This document shows positions 49,050 to 58,961 of a stretch of DNA of 64,000 nucleotides, one piece after another. Each line of letters starts with the position of its first letter. The stretch's first letter is position 1. The stretch spans positions 207,536,499-207,600,498 of the forward strand of contig VDFB02358134.1 in the NCBI GenBank assembly GCA_007258455.2. The letters run 5' to 3'. The DNA is from Sequoia sempervirens. Taxonomy: Eukaryota; Streptophyta; Pinopsida; Cupressales; Cupressaceae. Both the position numbers and the translations under genes were made by a program. Under the pieces are notes generated by a model. That model did no database searches, was not told the origin of the DNA, and saw nothing but the letters and a program-made list of their open reading frames with translations.

Positions 49050-49390
49050 GAGAGAAAAATCTAAGCCTTGTATCTGTCCTAGGGCCTCCCAATGTGCTCC
49101 TGCTATCTGATCCCTCTTTGCCTATTGCTGAGCTATCTCTGAATCTAGTCTCTCAAACTATGTTGGAGTTCAGGATGACTATCCCTCTGATGCAACATCG
49201 GCTCAATGGAATTGCCTCCTAAAACTCTCATATGCTACCCGTAGTCTCACGAATTACCTAATTGACTCTGGGTCCTAATCCAAAATGGGTGGGGAAACAT
49301 AATCTAAGTCTGTCACCTCCTCATCAATAAACATTGGCACTATCTCTATAACTACTTGTCAATAGAGATCCTGCCAATCTCTCAAAACTC

Positions 49391-49487
49391 CTGCAAGGTA
49401 GAAACAATATATAATCAATACACGTCATGATATATATAAGACAATAAACATTAACACAAAGTACATGCATAAATAAAACATCATCAC
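49391..49487 (-). other. Candidate intron 2 of the antisense PMD gene (97 bp)
   Basis: Donor GATATAG/GTGATG and acceptor TTTCTACCTTGCAG/GAG, a textbook pyrimidine-rich plant 3' splice site. The coding text resumes with VLRDWQDLY after it. Confidence 0.6.
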
Positions 49488-51034
49488 CTATATCTCTGGT
49501 AGGCTAGGAAACATTAATGTCATCTGGTGTAGGGGGCATGGAAGATGTGCTAGCTTCTCCATGACCATGGGTATTGATGCTTGTTGTGGTCGTTGCTTGT
49601 GATCTAGTCATACAAATGGGTGGGGGCTCTCCCCACTCATGTTAATCCCCAACTGCTACCTCATCACCCCCGCTCATGAGTGGCTCCTCCACCTCATCCT
49701 CCTCCTAGTCCTCATTGTCCTCATCCTCCTTCCCTCTATCTCGGCCATCATAATCAGGATCTACATCCTCATCATACTCCTCATCTATAACATCTATAAA
49801 TATGTCTACAACCCTATACCGTGTCTCCTCAGCCCTATCCTCTATATCATCTCCCTCATCTGGCAATGGTACTACATCTCCTATAGGCTCATCAATCAAA
49901 AATATGGGAGTTGGTCATGATATTGTCACCACTCCTCAAAATCATATGTGGCATCGATGTCATCCACGTCGGAGACTCGAGGTTCATCATGATCTAAGTA
50001 ATCAAAGTCACTCTAGACAACATTGTCTAAAGTGAGTTATATTGTATCACCTTGTCTTCAGGCACTCCAGACTAATCTCCTAAAAAATTGTCATGGCCTA
50101 TGTGGTGTCTGGATCTTCCCAAATTGTTGCATGACCTAATTGTAGTAGAAGGGATGTACTACGTAGTCATTTCGGCCAACGAAAAATTTGTCTAGCTATA
50201 ATCTCCTCAACTGCCTTGTGGGATATATCCATTGAAGTGTAAGTAGATAAGGTTTCCATAGGATCTTGTCCTTCTCCAGTCAGTCAAATCTCACTCTCCA
50301 AAAGATGAAATTTCCATACTACCACAGCCATTGTAGAGGATAGCTAAAGGCCTAAGGATACCCCACTACTATTACACACAAGAAGCTGATAGGTTTGGTA
50401 CATGTGATATTCTCAAGGCACAAAACCTATAGAAGCATATAGTGTACCATGTTTTCCACCTCCTAAAAAATGAACCATCTAAGATCATAGTATAAGTGTG
50501 CTAGGATACAACACCCTGAGGCATATACTATCCTATGCTTTCCATCTCGCATATCAGGTGTACTATTCCTCCCTCTAGGTGCATTGCACACCCATTTGGG
50601 ATGATTACTAGTGCAATTACGTGCATCATAATCCATCTCACCATTGGGTCTTGTGAATATAGCAACATCAAAAGATCGATCTACATCATCACCTGCTCAT
50701 CCTACACTGGCCCATCTAGGCAATACAACATGTCAGCCTTCTGCTCATAAAATGTATGATCTTTCCTAAAGCGTACTCACTCTCCACAAATAGGAAATCA
50801 AAGGATGTGGTGGACGTCCTCTAGAGTGATTGTCATCTTACTAGTAGGAAGGTCAAATATACAGGTGTCCAAATCCTAGCACTCAGCTAGAGTTATCAAC
50901 ATCACATCATGGTACCTCGTGGGGGGCATGAGGTATGCCCAATATATCCCAACATCTTGCAAGTGCTTTGTGTCCTCCACTGAAAGTGCAGGGGCTAGGT
51001 CTCTAAGAAATCTAAGTTGTTTACCACCTAGACA

Positions 51035-51351
51035 CTGATGCGAATAAGTCAGTACCTATCAATAAAGGAAAAATACACCCTATAAGCAATCTTAAATCTC
51101 TAAATTTTACATTATTCATCATAAAAGTTTACTAAAGTCCATCTTGTGTGCTTTCCTAAAGGCCCTAGACACTTTAGATCCCTTTTGAGACACTTCATGA
51201 GGAAACGAGACACTTTGCGAACAAAAGGGACACTTTGCGATAAAAGGGAATACTTTATGAACTTTTTTTCAAGATCATAAATTAACCTAAAAATACATAA
51301 AAATCATCACAACTGCGTAGAAACAAAGCAAAGGTAAAAAAATCGACTCAC
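51035..51351 (-). other. Candidate intron 1 of the antisense PMD gene
   Basis: The 5' site on the minus strand is CACGAG/GTGAGT, a perfect donor. The 3' site is proposed at TTCGCATCAG/TGTCTAGG; TTGATAG about 18 bases earlier is an alternative. It separates the short first exon from the PMD core. Confidence 0.5.
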
Positions 51352-51430
51352 CTCGTGCTAACGCTCATCACGTGCCACTTGGTCTCGTAGTATGCCGAGT
51401 CTTGTAGGCTTGTAATCTCTTCTGGTTAGC

Positions 51431-51997
51431 ATCTTTCACTATTGTCTCATCACTCTCAAGCTACAAGAAGGTAAATGACAAAGTAAATGAAAATTTACTT
51501 CACCTTTAACTCTTATGTATGTTTCAAACTATGGTTTTTACTATCTTAAAGTTAATAAGGTGCTTTTTATCCAAACCAACATAACAAGTGCAAGTGATCT
51601 CAATTTTTGATGTCGTTTTTTCCATTGAAATTGTAGTTCCACTCTCCACATCCTCAATCTTTCATTGTTATGTGGCATGGTACTTGGAAATTTCATGTGA
51701 TATGATTCACCCTATTCCTTGCGGTTAGATTGATACCTTAATTCCACCTTTGTAAAGCAAGCAGAATCAAGGGAGGCATACATCTACCCTCGAATTTGAT
51801 TTCTAGAAGTTACATAGGAGGATTTTTGGACAACTAATGAATTCATGTTGTAGGATGCAGTTCCTAATGTTGTGGATTTGCAAATAGCTACACTGGGGGC
51901 TTCATTCTACCATCTTTTGAATAAGTATCCTTTATGAAATAAAATGTACTACTTAGAGTTCTTTAGCTTGCATATGCACATAGAGTCATATGGGTGC
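51431..51997 (+). other. Element E 3' non-coding region
   Basis: No frame supported in either strand. On the minus strand it would be the promoter/5' UTR of the antisense gene. Confidence 0.4.
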
Positions 51998-52013
51998 TAA
52001 AGAGAGGGATAAA
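51998..52013 (+). other. Polypurine tract of element E
   Basis: AAAGAGAGGGATAAA directly before the LTR start TGTGGACA at 52014. Confidence 0.7.
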
Positions 52014-52184
52014 TGTGGACACTATAATTGTACTCCCTTCTTGGAGATAGTACAATCCTTGGTCTAATTTGGACCTATCTTTGGCACTCTTGCATTAATC
52101 ATCCTTTAAATAAACATTTATAAGCCCCTAAGGCCCATTATTTTGGACCTTGAGGCTTATTCCACTCAAAAATCATATAAATCC
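52014..52184 (+). repeat. 3' LTR of element E, first 171 bp only
   Basis: Matches 37198-37366 with about 16 mismatches by eye (around 9 percent). It stops at AAATCC where the LTR of C begins. The rest would lie beyond C, outside the window. Confidence 0.85.
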
Positions 52185-53132
52185 TGTGAGCATGTTTTTC
52201 AAAATCTGCAAATACTAAACTCAAACAAGGGTTAACACCTACAAATCCTTCAAGAACACTCCTATGGAATACCTTGCAAAGTGCTTAAAACATGTAACAA
52301 AAGGATGAAAGAAAGCTACAAGCACCATGAAAGCAATCACAAGTTACCTATTCCATAGTTGGATTGGTGTCATATGTGCTAGTGACCCTTTCCTAATCCT
52401 TGATCAAAGCTCAAATGATAAAATGCAAATGGAGATGGTGGAGTGATGATGAACAAGATCAAATCTCAAATGAAGAGAGTAACCTTGCCTAAAATTGTGA
52501 AGGATTTGCTCAAAGATGAAGCACCTATTTAAAGATTTTCAAAATGCTAAGTGTTGAAAATGGACCAATGTGGGATCAAAAACAAGCCAATGAGTTGAGG
52601 ACACTTGTCATCATGTGATTAGTTGATGTATGTGCAAGATTTGGGAAGAGTGCCCAAGAGGGGAAAATTTGAATTCAAATTTGCAATAAATTTTGAGAGG
52701 GGACAAGAAAGAAGAGCAATAAATGCCCTGTTTGACTTGTCATGTTGAGGGAAAATGAGGTTTTAATAAATCAATAAAATTGATTTATTGTGCAAGTGGC
52801 TAGATCTAGATAATGCAAGTGGGATGTGATTAGCATTAGGGATTAGATGATGATTATGCTGATTTAATGCTGATTAGGTGAGTTGACATTTTGGACTTAA
52901 ATTTCTGATTTATTTAAATCAGAAAAGGATGAAATATGATTTAGGATTTAATTTAAATGAAGTCCTGATTTATTTAATTAAGTGGATGATGCAAGATGAA
53001 GGTTGAATGATAATGTTTATTTGATAAATGAATGGATGAAAATGCACTTGATTAATTGATGAATGGTCCTAATGCGACATCTAATTTGACCGAATCCGAT
53101 CGAATGCATAATGTAAATTTTGCATGTCTACT
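52185..53132 (-). repeat. 3' LTR of element C (948 bp)
   Basis: Plus strand TGTGAGCATG... to GCATGTCTAC; the terminal A of TGTCTACA is changed. It is shorter than the B LTR (1,423 bp), having lost or never had part of the AT-rich tract. The TATA position reads CTTTAAATAG on the minus strand (near 52528). Confidence 0.8.
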
Positions 53133-53151
53133 TTTTTCCCCTCTTTGAAGC
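53133..53151 (-). other. Polypurine tract of element C
   Basis: Minus strand CTTCAAAGAGGGGAAAAAA just before the LTR. Confidence 0.75.
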
Positions 53152-53640
53152 AATGTACTTGTTGCATTGGTTCAAAGAATAACTTTCCGTAATTGAAATT
53201 TAAAAATTTCATGATTTTTCGGATGCCCCAGCGGAAAGAAGTACACTGGTACATTGCCCCCTCGAGAGATCGAGCAAAAAGATTCGATTTGAGGGTCGAT
53301 CTTGCGATAAAGAGGTTCAAAATGGGTGATTATGGACGACGATGCAAATGAGATGATTTCAAGATGCTTAGAATAGCAAATCTATATTATTCTAAATAAC
53401 TTAAATGATGATATGATGTGAGACGGATGAGATGGATGATGTGATATGCTGTGATTATGCAACGGATGATTTATGATATGCTTAGACTAACAGATCTATA
53501 TTATGATGATGATATGCATGTGAGATGATATGCAAAATACTGATGATTTATGGATGCAAGATGGATGCATGATGGATGTGTGACGATGCATGATGTTAGT
53601 GCGGAAATGAGATGATGACAAGAGGATCCAACAAGTCCAT

Positions 53641-53712
53641 GATTGGTCGAGACTTTATTAGAGATGATGATGATAGATGATGATGATAAATGATGATGAT
53701 AGATGGATGATT
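53641..53712. repeat. GAT-type microsatellite
   Basis: Runs of GATGATGAT broken by AGAT or AAAT. Element B has only a short GATGATGAT run at the equivalent site (about 27510), so the tract expanded in C. Confidence 0.8.
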
Positions 53713-54896
53713 TGCTTATCAAGGATTGGGATTTTCAAAGGGTCACTTACTTTATTTTTGATAACTGCTTTAACTTACGATGCATCAAGGTATAAAGGAC
53801 AGGATGGCATTGTACTTAGTGTGATGGTTACTTTCGACAAACAAATAGGAGTATTCTTGTTCACACTTGACATCACGGAAACCTTGCTAGGTACCCTAAC
53901 AAAGCAAGTATTAGCCAAGTTATTTTACAAGAGCGTCCAACAAGCATAGCGAGACAAAGATAATGATCATTGCCCCATTCCTATCTCTCTAAATCCTTCG
54001 TTCGGATATCATCTGAGAGGTCCTTGGAATGGCCAAATAAGATAAATCAAAAGAAAAGATCAAGTACACAAACAAGCCAATGTTCTTCATACCTCTAGCC
54101 AAAGGGATGTGTTTTGATAGGATAAGAATCCAAGGTGATATCCATAAATGATGCCCATTTTCAGAATGATATATCCTAGGACATGCATTGTACAGGATGA
54201 TGATGGTTTGATAAGTTGATTGATAGGCTAATGATATAAAGTTGACTGACATGTTTGAAAATGATCGAGACTTTGATTTTGTTTTAAAGATTTGTTGCTT
54301 TGATTTGTATTTTACGATTGAAGTTTGCTTTTGCTGACTGTTGTGCTTGTTTCTGTTTGCGTTGCCAAAGGATGAAGATGGCGATCAGTTATTATGGATG
54401 ATTGATTATTGCGGGTGCAAGCGAGATGAGACGGATGGATTTTTTCAAATATTTGGATGTTTTTGACGTTTTGAAATGTTTTGAGGCTGTTTTTGGTGTT
54501 TTCAAGATTTTGCAAATGTTTTGATTTTTTGATTTTCTGATGTTTTTGGATTTTGATGTTTTTCAAATGTTTTTGGATTTTGATGCTTTTCGAATGTTTT
54601 TGGATTTTGATGTCTTGAGGGTTGATCAAAGATTAGCCTTGCCTACGTTTAAGCTCAGAGACGACGTAGTTCGGATTTCAATGTTTTGATGTTTTCTGCT
54701 TTTTTTATGGATGTTTTTGGTTTTTTTTTTATATGTTTTGAATGTTTTTGGGGTTTTTTTTTTTAGATTTTATGATTTTTTTTGGATTTTCGCATGATTT
54801 TGACGATTTGGATATGGATGTGTAATGATATCGGTGCTTTGTTTGGGATTTTGTTGAAAACCAGCTAAGGTGGATTGATGATTAATGAGGATTAAT

Positions 54897-55086
54897 ATTG
54901 ATGATAACATTGTTGAGGATACACAACAATGCAATGATAGTGTTATGCAACACAAGATTGGGAAAAGGATTGATGATGATAACATTGTTGAGGATACACA
55001 ACAATGCAAGCTGGATTGATTAGGATTGATAATGATAACATTGTCGAGGATACACGACAATGCAAGGATAGTGTTAAGCAACACAA
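54897..55086. repeat. Three-copy array of a perfect 8-bp hairpin
   Basis: CATTGTTG AGGATACA CAACAATG occurs at about 54908-54931 and 54983-55006; the third copy (55038-55061) is CATTGTCG AGGATACA CGACAATG, where both stem arms changed and pairing is kept. Copies 1 and 3 are followed by a second small hairpin, GTGTT A(T/A)GC AACAC. Confidence 0.85.
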
Positions 55087-56372
55087 GGATATCCCGAGAT
55101 GATGATTTTTTGATTGGATTTGATTGATCATGTTTGATGAAGCTTGGTTTTGAACAAAAGATGTTTGGATGATTTGATGTGATGTTTGACGTTCAACTTA
55201 GATGCAACTGATATCAATTGATGTTTGATGAAAGATTAAGACTGATAAGGAATGTCTTCTCGTCAAAATGTGCCATGGGCTAGTGATTCAGATTATGGCT
55301 CACAAATGCTTTGACCAATTTGATTTCACGTTTGCCAATGTTGGATCGCCACATAAGTTGGAGGATATAGACCAAGATTTATTCTCGAAGCAAGATGTAC
55401 ATATCTACCCCAATGTCTAGCAACGTATGGAATGCAATGGATGGATGCTCGAATAAGTGTATGGATGGATGGATATGGTAAGCACGCAAAGTATGCCAAG
55501 GATTTATCTTGCGATAAGATAAGGTGCTCGAATAACGAATGCTCATTTGGATAATGCTTCATGGCTCAGATAACATAGGATAGGATAGGATCAATGAAAA
55601 TGACCCATGTCAAGATGTTTACCGTAAGCAAGTGTAAAGTGTGCCCCAAAATTTCATCAAGATCAAGATAACTTGGATGATGGATGTAGATATATGTGAA
55701 TGGATTGGATAAATGGTTCATGGATGGATGATTTATTATGGATAAGATGGATGGAATGCGATTTATTCACGGATGGGATGAGATGCTTTCACACAGTGGC
55801 ACGTATTAGATGCTCAATTCTACACATGATGCACATTTGCAGGAGTTTTTCATCATGGTCTTACTTAAAAGCGCCGCCCATCGCGGTTTTCACTAGAGGA
55901 CAATTTTTTCTTTCTTTGTTGTTTTCAATCCTTTTTGATTTGTTTTTGGATTTTCATATTTTTTTGATTTTTTTGAGTTTTCTAAAAGATTTATAACTGA
56001 GCCACCTAGTGGTGTTGGCGTAGATGCCCTGTCATAATGTGCCATCGATATCACTTTGAAGGAGCTGCTTTGCTAAAGATCGTGCATAGTCGACTTCGGA
56101 GTTCTTGATGCTGCTTAAGTGTTCGATATCGAGGTTAACTCTCTGTCTTGAATGCTTTATGTCGATAAAGTGCCTTGATCCTTATGATGAAGAATTGGAT
56201 TTCAATACGGTCAATGTAAGAATTGGACATGGATGGAGTGTGTTTAGGGATAAAGAGATGGATTGGTTATTGAGTTTGGAACCTTTGACTCTCAAACTTG
56301 GGAAGATGAACAATGATGGGTGGATCACGAGGTGTGTGGTGTGGAATTAGGACCAAATGCCTTGATACACTT

Positions 56373-58961
56373 TTATAAATTAAACTTGAAAAGCACGCTT
56401 TTGATTTGCGGACATCTTTGATGGATACCTTTCCCTCTTTTAGTTTGCCCCACAGTTTCTTTGACTGATGGAGTTTGATAGGGATGATCTTTCTTTGTAT
56501 TTTTTGGTATCCATATGTATTTGATTTGTCCATTATGCTTCTCAACTTCTTTTGATTTGATAACGTTCTTCGTACTTTGATTCAAATATTTCCTTTGATG
56601 TTGGTCCCAATTCATGGATGGGGTGATGGGTGGGTGAAGATTCATGGCGTGGCTGGTTGTAGTATTGACACTGGTTTCACCATAAGGATTCTTCGTGCTC
56701 CCTATGTTGACGTTTGCTTGAGACGAAGTTGCCCCCAGTATGGTGGAAGTGGTACCTTCATGCTTTGATTTCTCTTGCTCCAAGAGCTCTTGTTCAATAA
56801 GTGTTCTCTGATAGATGACTACCGTAGTTGACGTTCTTTCAATTTGTTGTTCCGCTAACTCTAAATGTTCTATCTGACTTGTTTTGTTGAGCGGATAATG
56901 ATGGATATCTTTATTCATGATGTCCTCAATCTGAGTTTGGGACATATTTGATCTTGATGTTGACAACTCCGTTTGATTGTAGGAGTTAAGAATCTGCTCT
57001 TTTTGTGTAACACAATCTTTTTCTAGCTGAAGATCATCTACGTGTCCATCCATAGAAAGCATCTCATGGGTAGATGGAGGAGTAAGTGCTATGTGGATGT
57101 GATCATCTTGTGTGGATAGGAGAATATCCATTAGATCATTGTAGTATCTTGGAGATACAAATTTTTGATCTTGATTTATTTTGGGATTGCTTTCGATATG
57201 CTTTGGATCAAGCTCTTGACATGGGTCGGTTTCAAAGGATGGATCACTTATAAATGGTGCTTGGATATCTTCATTATACATGGTAAGTGGCTCAATCTCC
57301 TCAAGTGTCAAGTTTAGGGTTCTTTCAGTATCTGTAACCATGCGATCAAAGGGGATCAACATGTTTTGAAAAGGATCATTGCTAGACTTTGGTGAAAGAT
57401 TTTGATCATGCTTTGGAATAAATTCTTGAGATATGTCCTCTAACTCGTAAGGCGATGTAGAGACATTTTCGACATGATCATAGGTGAACTGATTGTGCAT
57501 TATGTCAATTGGATCAAATAGTCCTAACACTCCTTGAAAGAGATCACTAAAAAGTGGCTCTTGATGTATGGTGAGTTGATCATCGGATTGTGTAGATACA
57601 TCCTCAATGTGCTCCTTGATGGAGAGGTTTTGATCATTGTTTTCGACAATTGTGGTGGAGAGATTATGAATGTCTTCGACCATAGAGTCAAGTGATGTTG
57701 ATATTGCTTGAATTGGCTTATTGTCGAGTTTTGTTGGTGGATTTTGATCGTGATTCAAAAGTGACTCTTGACATATGTCAATTTGATCATTGGATGAAGT
57801 AAACATGTGCTCAGTGATGGATTGATCTTGATCCTTGTTTTCAATAGTTGTCATCTTTTGTGTTTGTGCTCGTGTTGGTTGGGTAGCTTGAGAGGCTTGG
57901 GCAACTTGAGAGGATTGTTTCACACTTTGAGCTTGTGTTGCTTGTTGCATGGCTAGATATTGTTGGTATCCCTTTTGAAAAGCAACTTGTAATGTTGTGT
58001 TGTATTGGTTTGATGTGGTGGAAGTTGGTGGTGGTGGGGGTGGTGGTGGATTTAGAATCATGTTGGATGTAGTGAGAAGTGTTTGAGATATGCTCGGAGT
58101 GATCATGGTAGTGAGAGGTTGAGATGTGATGGGTGTGATAGTGGTGTTTGGAATGATTGAAGGGATAGTGATGGTTGGAATGACCGAGGTGATAGGTCCT
58201 TGGGAGACCGTATTTCGATTTGGGATCAATGTTGTTTGATTGGATACCATTTGTTGGTGCGATGTCGATGGTATATTCGAAGGATTTGACATGATGGTTT
58301 GATTGATGTTAGGTGGGTTGATTTGGATGGCATGATTGGTGTTAGGTAAAGGGGGAAGCCCTAAACCAAGGAATGCTGTAGGTAATGGTGGTGGAGATTT
58401 CCCTTGGCACAATGCCTCAACTATTTTGGAAAGTTCCGCAATTTGATCTCGCCAAATTTGTTCTTGATTTTGATTTTGACTCACTTGAGATAGTTGATTT
58501 GGCTTGTGTTCAAGTAGTTTTGGCATGCATGCTTGCGATTTTTGAATGGGATTATGGGAAAATTGACTTTGGATAATGTTCTGATTTGGCATGATAGGAT
58601 GAACAATGTTGGTATTGGGAATCATTTTTCCAAAGGTTTCTGAGTTAGGATTCATGTTTCGAAAACTTGCACTTGGTACATCCACATTTGGTTTGTAGGG
58701 ATTTGGTGGAATGACGTTGCTCGTTTGAAGACTTATGTTTTGATTGTTCGGTTGATGGATTTGTAGGTTTGGATTTAGATCTATCATTGGAAAATGTGTT
58801 CCAAACTTTGACTTGGGAATACTCACACTTGTTGTACCATTGACATTTGTCAAAGGCAATGATCCTATGCATGGACTTTGATAATTGATAGGCATTGCAA
58901 GGCTTTGAAGATTCAATTGATTTGGATTACCCAAGATGTATGGATCAAGTTTATATTCCAT
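56373..58961 (-). CDS. Intact 862-codon gag-like protein of element C, lacking the capsid domain
   Basis: A single open frame. Residues 1-165 are Asn/Pro/Ser/Gln-rich; about 167-190 is a short helical segment (EQIWRDQIAELSKIVEAL); 200-310 is Ile/Thr/Pro/Asn-rich, ending in a run of eight Pro; 330-375 is Gln/Ala-rich (YQQYLAMQQATQAQ). About 375-560 holds three diverged acidic repeats built on DQN.SI.EH...VST..DDQ..I.QE. The remainder is acidic then basic, ending GKGIHQRCPQ. The Q-rich part, the acidic part and the end correspond to the gag of B (33400-34050, about 30900-29667), but the FDKYNG...LKQ capsid core of B (33330-32850) is absent. Function unproven; probably a gag derivative. The start is the first Met, with stops upstream. 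Confidence 0.75.
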   Translation of the reverse strand: MEYKLDPYILGNPNQLNLQSLAMPINYQSPCIGSLPLTNVNGTTSVSIPKSKFGTHFPMIDLNPNLQIHQPNNQNISLQTSNVIPPNPYKPNVDVPSASFRNMNPNSETFGKMIPNTNIVHPIMPNQNIIQSQFSHNPIQKSQACMPKLLEHKPNQLSQVSQNQNQEQIWRDQIAELSKIVEALCQGKSPPPLPTAFLGLGLPPLPNTNHAIQINPPNINQTIMSNPSNIPSTSHQQMVSNQTTLIPNRNTVSQGPITSVIPTITIPSIIPNTTITPITSQPLTTMITPSISQTLLTTSNMILNPPPPPPPPTSTTSNQYNTTLQVAFQKGYQQYLAMQQATQAQSVKQSSQVAQASQATQPTRAQTQKMTTIENKDQDQSITEHMFTSSNDQIDICQESLLNHDQNPPTKLDNKPIQAISTSLDSMVEDIHNLSTTIVENNDQNLSIKEHIEDVSTQSDDQLTIHQEPLFSDLFQGVLGLFDPIDIMHNQFTYDHVENVSTSPYELEDISQEFIPKHDQNLSPKSSNDPFQNMLIPFDRMVTDTERTLNLTLEEIEPLTMYNEDIQAPFISDPSFETDPCQELDPKHIESNPKINQDQKFVSPRYYNDLMDILLSTQDDHIHIALTPPSTHEMLSMDGHVDDLQLEKDCVTQKEQILNSYNQTELSTSRSNMSQTQIEDIMNKDIHHYPLNKTSQIEHLELAEQQIERTSTTVVIYQRTLIEQELLEQEKSKHEGTTSTILGATSSQANVNIGSTKNPYGETSVNTTTSHAMNLHPPITPSMNWDQHQRKYLNQSTKNVIKSKEVEKHNGQIKYIWIPKNTKKDHPYQTPSVKETVGQTKRGKGIHQRCPQIKSVLFKFNL

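Larger units (their letters stand above)
49050..51430 (-). pseudogene. Antisense plant-mobile-domain (PMD) gene of element E, apparently spliced
   Basis: The minus strand opens near 51430 with MLTRRDYKPTRLGILRDQVARDER, then an intron-like gap, then from 51034 QLRFLRDLAPALS, YLMPPTRYHDVMLITLAE, DTCIFDLPTSKMTITLEDVHHIL.FPICGE. That block is the N-terminal core of the plant mobile domain (PF10536 type). Farther on come VIALVIIPNGCAMHLEG, ILWKPYLLTLQWIYPTRQL, FVGRNDYVVHPFYYN.VMQQFGKIQT, then an acidic tail (49899-49705, rich in D/E), a Ser/Thr-rich linker and a final helical part (RLRVAYESFRRQ, ERLDSEIAQQ). Many stops. Antisense PMD ORFs between pol and 3' LTR are known in Tat elements. Exons proposed: about 51430-51352, 51034-49488, 49390-49050. 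Confidence 0.8.
53152..56372 (-). other. Long 3' UTR-like region of element C
   Basis: No gene supported. It is collinear with 27041-29666 of B in conserved blocks. It contains the GATGATGATAGATGATG tract (53641-53712), the GGTTGATCAAAGAT..GCCTTGCCTACG block (54613-54665), T-rich runs at 54700-54790 and the hairpin array at 54897-55086. The conserved CACTAGAGGA block near 55890 matches 29440. Confidence 0.65.

Noticed and set aside
49639..50035. Plus-strand frames rich in Leu/Ile and Ser
   Set aside because: Antisense shadows of the acidic tail of the antisense PMD gene.
54312..55131. Several minus-strand frames with peptide repeats (KHLKNIKIQKHQ; SLHCCVSSTMLS)
   Set aside because: They translate T-rich and hairpin repeats of C's 3' UTR; frames shift between repeat copies.
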